Positions 60,873 through 64,000 of a stretch of 64,000 bases of DNA are shown here, in pieces. The notes under the pieces are model-generated. The model did not search any database, was not told the DNA's origin, and saw nothing but the letters and a program-made list of their open reading frames with translations. Source of the DNA: Spirochaetota bacterium (GTDB lineage: Bacteria; Spirochaetota; UBA4802; UBA5550); contig JALOTL010000006.1 in assembly GCA_025457915.1 (NCBI GenBank), forward strand, positions 124,001 to 188,000. Reading direction: 5' to 3'. The position numbers and the translations under genes are program-made. Numbering within the stretch: position 1 is the first letter of the stretch; every line of letters begins with the position of its first letter.

Positions 60873-61253
60873 TTATTCGGGATTTCCAAGAAGCTTTTCA
60901 ATAGCTCCGAATATCTCCTCGTCCACTGGAGGTTTTGAAATTATCGTATAATTTCTAATCGATCTCATCAGCGAAGCATCGATAAGATGGCTGTCCCCGG
61001 TCAGAAAAACTACCGGTATCATTCTTTTCATCTGAATCTTTTCTGCCGCGTAAAGACCGTCATCTTTGCCATCAAGAATCACATCCGTCAATATCAGGTC
61101 CGGATTCAGCGTGGAGGCCTTTTCTATGGCATCTGCTGCGGTGGACGCCACGGAAACCACTTCGTAGCCGCGCCTGTTCAATCTCATGGTCATATCATAG
61201 GCGATTATGGCCTCGTCCTCGACGATTAATATTTTCTTCGTCCCCATCCTCAC
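60873..61253 (-). CDS. Single-domain response regulator
   Basis: 126 residues. 'KILIVEDEAIIAYDMTMRLN' has the acidic pair, 'PDLILTDVILDGKDDGLYAA' the phospho-acceptor Asp, 'VVFLTGDSH' the Thr and 'YTIISKPPVDEEIFG' the Lys. No output domain is present. The start is GTG 61253, overlapping the stop of the histidine-kinase remnant (GTGA), or ATG 61247. The usual CheY-like/HWE-kinase-linked receivers look like this; its kinase partner appears lost. Confidence 0.9.
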   Translation of the reverse strand: MRMGTKKILIVEDEAIIAYDMTMRLNRRGYEVVSVASTAADAIEKASTLNPDLILTDVILDGKDDGLYAAEKIQMKRMIPVVFLTGDSHLIDASLMRSIRNYTIISKPPVDEEIFGAIEKLLGNPE

Positions 61254-61357
61254 GCCGGAAACCTGATTTTAAAAACGGTTCCCGATCCCCTGTCCATGCT
61301 CAAGGTCTCGTTAATCTGATCGGGCTGGATCCCGACCTGCTTCAGATATATAACAAA
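61250..61357 (-). pseudogene. Histidine-kinase C-terminal remnant
   Basis: The minus-strand frame ending at TGA 61250-61252 reads about 35 residues and finishes 'NETLSMDRGSGTVFKIRFPA'. That is the usual tail of a histidine-kinase ATPase domain (...GTxFxIxFP). An in-frame TGA at 61358-61360 closes it upstream, and no kinase is found further on. It overlaps the response-regulator start, so it is probably the end of a deleted kinase gene. Confidence 0.6.
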
Positions 61358-61377
61358 TCAAAAAAAGCATGAACCCT

Positions 61378-61914
61378 TCATGGCTTCCATTTCTGCGGTA
61401 CCCTTTGCAGCTTTTCCGTATCGTAGCCAATTCCCTTGAGATAAGCGGTTATTCCATTCATCTCGGCTTCCGGAAGCGATGGTTTTCTCGCCATGATCCA
61501 TACATAATCGAGCTTGCTCCTGCCTATGACTGTTATCGAATAATCATCCTTGAGGTATATTATCAGGTATTCTGATTTGATCGGCCATATGAACTGCATG
61601 TCCCAGACGGAGTTGCTTTCCTTATCGCGTACGAATCCCAGCGGGTGGTATATTTTTTCCGGGCCGTCGAAAGAGCCCTTCCTGAAAGTGAATGTCGTGG
61701 CAATCGTTCCGTCATCGTTAAGCCTGTATGACTCCACGGCATTGTACGCTTCCTTTTCAAGAAAGGTGGGTATGTTGGCGATAACATACCAGTCTCCCAT
61801 GAAACGCTTGAGGTCAACTTTCTGCACGGTCTCCAGTGTTGGCATTGTAGTACACTCTGTTATTAATAGAAATGAAGCAATTACTGCGGTCTGGATTATT
61901 TTTTTTAATTTCAT
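61378..61914 (-). CDS. Bacterial lipocalin (Blc-like) lipoprotein
   Basis: 178 residues from ATG 61914; the longer frame from 61995 includes a non-signal stretch. The lipobox is 'SFLLITECTTM'. The lipocalin core follows: 'VDLKRFMGDWYVIANIPTFL' (G-x-W motif), 'NDDGTIATTFTFRKGSFDGP', 'WPIKSEYLIIYLKDDYSITV' (K-x-x-Y-x-I-x-Y-L) and 'LDYVWIMARKPSLP' (the [LV]W-x-x-x-R motif). It is expected in the outer membrane, binding lipids or fatty acids. A DHCR7-like gene lies about 650 bases downstream on the same strand. Confidence 0.94.
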   Translation of the reverse strand: MKLKKIIQTAVIASFLLITECTTMPTLETVQKVDLKRFMGDWYVIANIPTFLEKEAYNAVESYRLNDDGTIATTFTFRKGSFDGPEKIYHPLGFVRDKESNSVWDMQFIWPIKSEYLIIYLKDDYSITVIGRSKLDYVWIMARKPSLPEAEMNGITAYLKGIGYDTEKLQRVPQKWKP

Positions 61915-62152
61915 ATCTCTTATACTTGATCCCATAAAACTTAATATTCCTGGTTTTTGAATCATATGATAAAATAATCCATATTTCAGGAACATTCCAT
62001 TTAAATTACAAAATTTTTTAATCGCTTGTTTTTTTTTACATTAATCCCAAAAACTTGTTATATTACAATATCTGTTATCATTAACTTATAATGATAAATA
62101 AAAGTAATTAAATATATAAAATATTAATATGTGAGGAAGGTTTTTATACTAT

Positions 62153-62869
62153 ATGAAAACTACCCATGTCATAATCCTATCCGCTGTATTTTTGGCGATA
62201 TCGATAACGGTTAATTCCGAAGAAGCCTTCACGGGAAACATATATCTCGCAGGAAGCAACAGGACGGTATTATTGTTCCAGCAGAAAAACAGCGCGTTAA
62301 AAAAAGACGGGAAATCAATCCTGAGGCATATATATACTGATACAAACGGGAGGACGGCTGTAATCGAGGACGTGATTTTTGAAAAAGGTTCATTTATCGA
62401 ATACCATGTCGAGTTCGCTGATACGGAATGCGGTTGCAAATTGGAAAGGAACGGAAACAAATTGAAATTCGGATTCACAAGGGGAGACACTTCCAAATCC
62501 GGGGAGGATGATTATTATCAAAACCTCGTCATGGGGCCCACCCTGAGGAGCTTCATCAAAGCCAACTGGAATCCCATGGAATCAGGGGAGACGGTATATT
62601 TTTACCTTCCGGCCATGACACTGATGAGGGTAGCAAGATTCAGAATGTTCAGGCACGATGATTCACCATATAACAGGCCTGGCGTGATCGTCTTTAAAAT
62701 GGACCTGTCGAACTTTTTCCTGCGCCCATTCGTAGATCCCGTAGACCTTGTTTATGACGTTAAAACAAAAAGGCTGACGGAGATACACGGTAAAAGTCTT
62801 TTACGAAGAAAGGTAAACGGCAAAATGGAAAACCCGGTAGTGGACATATATTACACTTATAAAACGTAA
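62153..62869 (+). CDS. Secreted hypothetical protein (LolA-like outer-membrane sorting family possible)
   Basis: 238 residues with a signal peptide ('VIILSAVFLAISITVNSEE'). The middle contains 'FIEYHVEFADTECGCKLER' with two near-adjacent Cys, and the C-terminal half 'VIVFKMDLSNFFLRPFVDPV' and 'YDVKTKRLTEIHGKSLLRR', the DxxTxxLxxI pattern of beta-sandwich lipoprotein-sorting-like folds. That resemblance is weak. It precedes a membrane-protein gene by 25 bases and is probably co-transcribed with it. Confidence 0.65.
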   Translation: MKTTHVIILSAVFLAISITVNSEEAFTGNIYLAGSNRTVLLFQQKNSALKKDGKSILRHIYTDTNGRTAVIEDVIFEKGSFIEYHVEFADTECGCKLERNGNKLKFGFTRGDTSKSGEDDYYQNLVMGPTLRSFIKANWNPMESGETVYFYLPAMTLMRVARFRMFRHDDSPYNRPGVIVFKMDLSNFFLRPFVDPVDLVYDVKTKRLTEIHGKSLLRRKVNGKMENPVVDIYYTYKT

Positions 62870-62894
62870 AACATAACAGATGCGGAGAAGAATG

Positions 62895-63440
62895 ATGTTA
62901 AATGCAAAAAAACTGACTCTAATAATAATAAACATAACCGGAGGGGCGGCCGTGCTGGGCAGCTATGCACATGGGATCCTGGCCCATCCAGAAACAGCGG
63001 GGCTCCTGTGGGGTAATGTTCCGACGGAGATCATTCCGTTATACACAGCATCAATGTTTTCGGCTGCAGCGGGTTACCTTGCCTTTACCTTTTTCATTCT
63101 GTTCAGGCTGGATCCAGGGACCGTGAAAATTGCGGGGCGTTTCAATTATAAAATATTTTATGCAATTTATGCCGCGATTCTCGCGCCTTCAGCATTATGG
63201 ATGCCTCTGACCTTTTATATGCTGGCGAATCCATCTCCCTGCATCTGGACGGCAATCAGGACAGTGCTGGCAATCGTCGGCATTTCGTCTGTCGGAATGC
63301 TTGCAGCGCTTGCTCTCATCCGCCCCGTAAATAAAGGGCCGGCCTACATTCTGGCCTTAATCGGAGCCGCCGCTTTTATCATCCAGACGGGGATACTTGA
63401 CGCAATTGTCTGGACCGCTTATTTCCCGGCAGGATATTAA
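62895..63440 (+). CDS. Five-helix membrane protein of unknown function
   Basis: 181 residues from ATG 62895 (GGAG seven bases upstream); ATG 62892 is an equal alternative. Helices are at about 8-28, 48-68, 85-106, 118-140 and 148-170. No conserved motif is recognised ('YAHGILAHPETAGLLWGNVP' in a loop). It probably forms a small operon with the secreted protein before it. Confidence 0.6.
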   Translation: MLNAKKLTLIIINITGGAAVLGSYAHGILAHPETAGLLWGNVPTEIIPLYTASMFSAAAGYLAFTFFILFRLDPGTVKIAGRFNYKIFYAIYAAILAPSALWMPLTFYMLANPSPCIWTAIRTVLAIVGISSVGMLAALALIRPVNKGPAYILALIGAAAFIIQTGILDAIVWTAYFPAGY

Positions 63441-63472
63441 GCCAGAAGATAATCGCATGAATGCAGGCAGCT

Positions 63473-64000
63473 TTACTTGAACACGGGCATGCCGGGTGTG
63501 ATTTTCCCCTGGAAAGCCGCCCCCGCGCCCGAAAGCACGCACTTGGCGATCGTCTGCATGGGAAATTTCACTTCAAGTACCGCTTTTTTCCCGTCGATAA
63601 TTATGAAAATTTTGTCCCCCATCATCATGGTCTCAGCAGCCCTTCCGGATGACACGATTATCTCCGATCCTTTAACTTCGCGTACCCTGCCTGCCAGCTG
63701 TCCGGCAAGGTCTATCCTTGACGCTTCAGTCGCCCTGTCTTTACGCAGCCCAAACAGCTGTGCGAGAAGATTTTTGTTCCTGAAGCTCCTGTCGAACTTG
63801 TTGACCGGAACAGACTCGTTCTCAAGGTTCCAGTAAAACGAATCGAACATGTCCTCCGTCCCGTCGTATTCGCCTGACGATGAAACGGCGAACCATTTGT
63901 CCCTCCCGCACAGCATGATGCTTCCAAGGTGCTTCCCCGTCCTGAATTCATAAAACGCCACAAGGCGGCCGTTGTGTTTCACCAGAATATCGTTCGCTGA
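63473..64000 (-). CDS. C-terminal part of a WD40/beta-propeller-type protein (5' end outside window)
   Basis: The frame is open to the right edge, so the N-terminus is missing. The visible 175 residues include 'WFAVSSSGEYDGTEDMFDSF' and 'NKFDRSFRNKNLLAQLFG'. That G-x-Y/YDG pattern followed by a Phe/Arg/Leu stretch is common after WD40 repeats or in caspase-like proteins. The tail has beta strands ('SEIIVSSGRAAETMMMGDKI'). It cannot be identified without the missing part. Confidence 0.55.
   Translation of the reverse strand, partial: SANDILVKHNGRLVAFYEFRTGKHLGSIMLCGRDKWFAVSSSGEYDGTEDMFDSFYWNLENESVPVNKFDRSFRNKNLLAQLFGLRKDRATEASRIDLAGQLAGRVREVKGSEIIVSSGRAAETMMMGDKIFIIIDGKKAVLEVKFPMQTIAKCVLSGAGAAFQGKITPGMPVFK

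Noticed and set aside
1-64000. tRNA, rRNA, CRISPR array, prophage or intact IS element
   Set aside because: None was seen by eye: no regularly spaced repeat, no cloverleaf with a conserved T-loop, no transposase or integrase motif.

Overview
The window looks like a chromosomal segment of a Gram-negative-type (diderm), probably anaerobic or microaerobic bacterium. Signs of an outer membrane are a TonB-dependent receptor, a predicted beta-barrel protein and several lipobox proteins. Redox life-style hints are a bacteriohemerythrin, a PflX-type radical SAM enzyme, DUF1858 and C_GCAxxG_C_C proteins, and a YedF/DUF3343/ferredoxin set. FapA (DUF342), GerMN, MORN and coiled-coil/TPR-like proteins would fit a spirochaete-like lineage, but nothing here fixes the phylum. 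Genes have moderate GC and gaps are very AT-rich. I saw no rRNA, tRNA, CRISPR array, prophage or intact insertion sequence.

Layout. 1-6.4 kb: two methyltransferases, an LTA-synthase-like sulfatase, an UMF1-type MFS transporter, a glycerophosphodiesterase and a papain-like hypothetical. 6.4-13.5 kb: SpoIIE phosphatase, pgi, a TetR/QueG-like pair, a three-gene operon (RmlD-like reductase, Lrp-like regulator, endonuclease-III-like glycosylase) and a 57-residue TatA. 13.5-18.3 kb: FapA, the selenium/sulfur-linked YedF-DUF3343-ferredoxin set, a GH18 protein. 18.9-31.4 kb: a PtsN-like protein fused to a zinc ribbon, a lone receiver domain, PHP phosphoesterase, ROK kinase, pheST, CYTH and GerMN proteins, an exported-looking Pcm, a large unknown protein, FmdB and a radical SAM enzyme.

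31.6-38.8 kb is the most system-like region: a broken molybdopterin-domain-like gene, a TonB receptor, a lipoprotein with two such domains, CcsA-like and ResB-like membrane proteins, and a HTH/PBP-like regulator of the type linked to molybdate or pterin sensing. I read it as a candidate undescribed envelope system. 38.9-50.8 kb: PflX, a Sua5-family protein, a DUF1573 lipoprotein whose conserved cysteine codon is an in-frame UGA (candidate selenoprotein) next to glgX, a spirochaete-like TPR/coiled-coil gene apparently split by a 13-bp tandem duplication, MORN, HlyIII, a MarR regulator with a clear palindromic operator, and an aminotransferase. 51-64 kb: a NagX-like acyltransferase, a THEP1 NTPase, an EndoU-like secreted protein, an APC permease, an eight-repeat MORN protein, a beta-barrel, a bacterial homologue of 7-dehydrocholesterol reductase, a receiver domain behind a histidine-kinase remnant, a lipocalin, and an edge-truncated protein.

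Functions are assigned from remembered family motifs, not searches. Precise small-element calls (promoters, hairpins, SECIS) are by eye.
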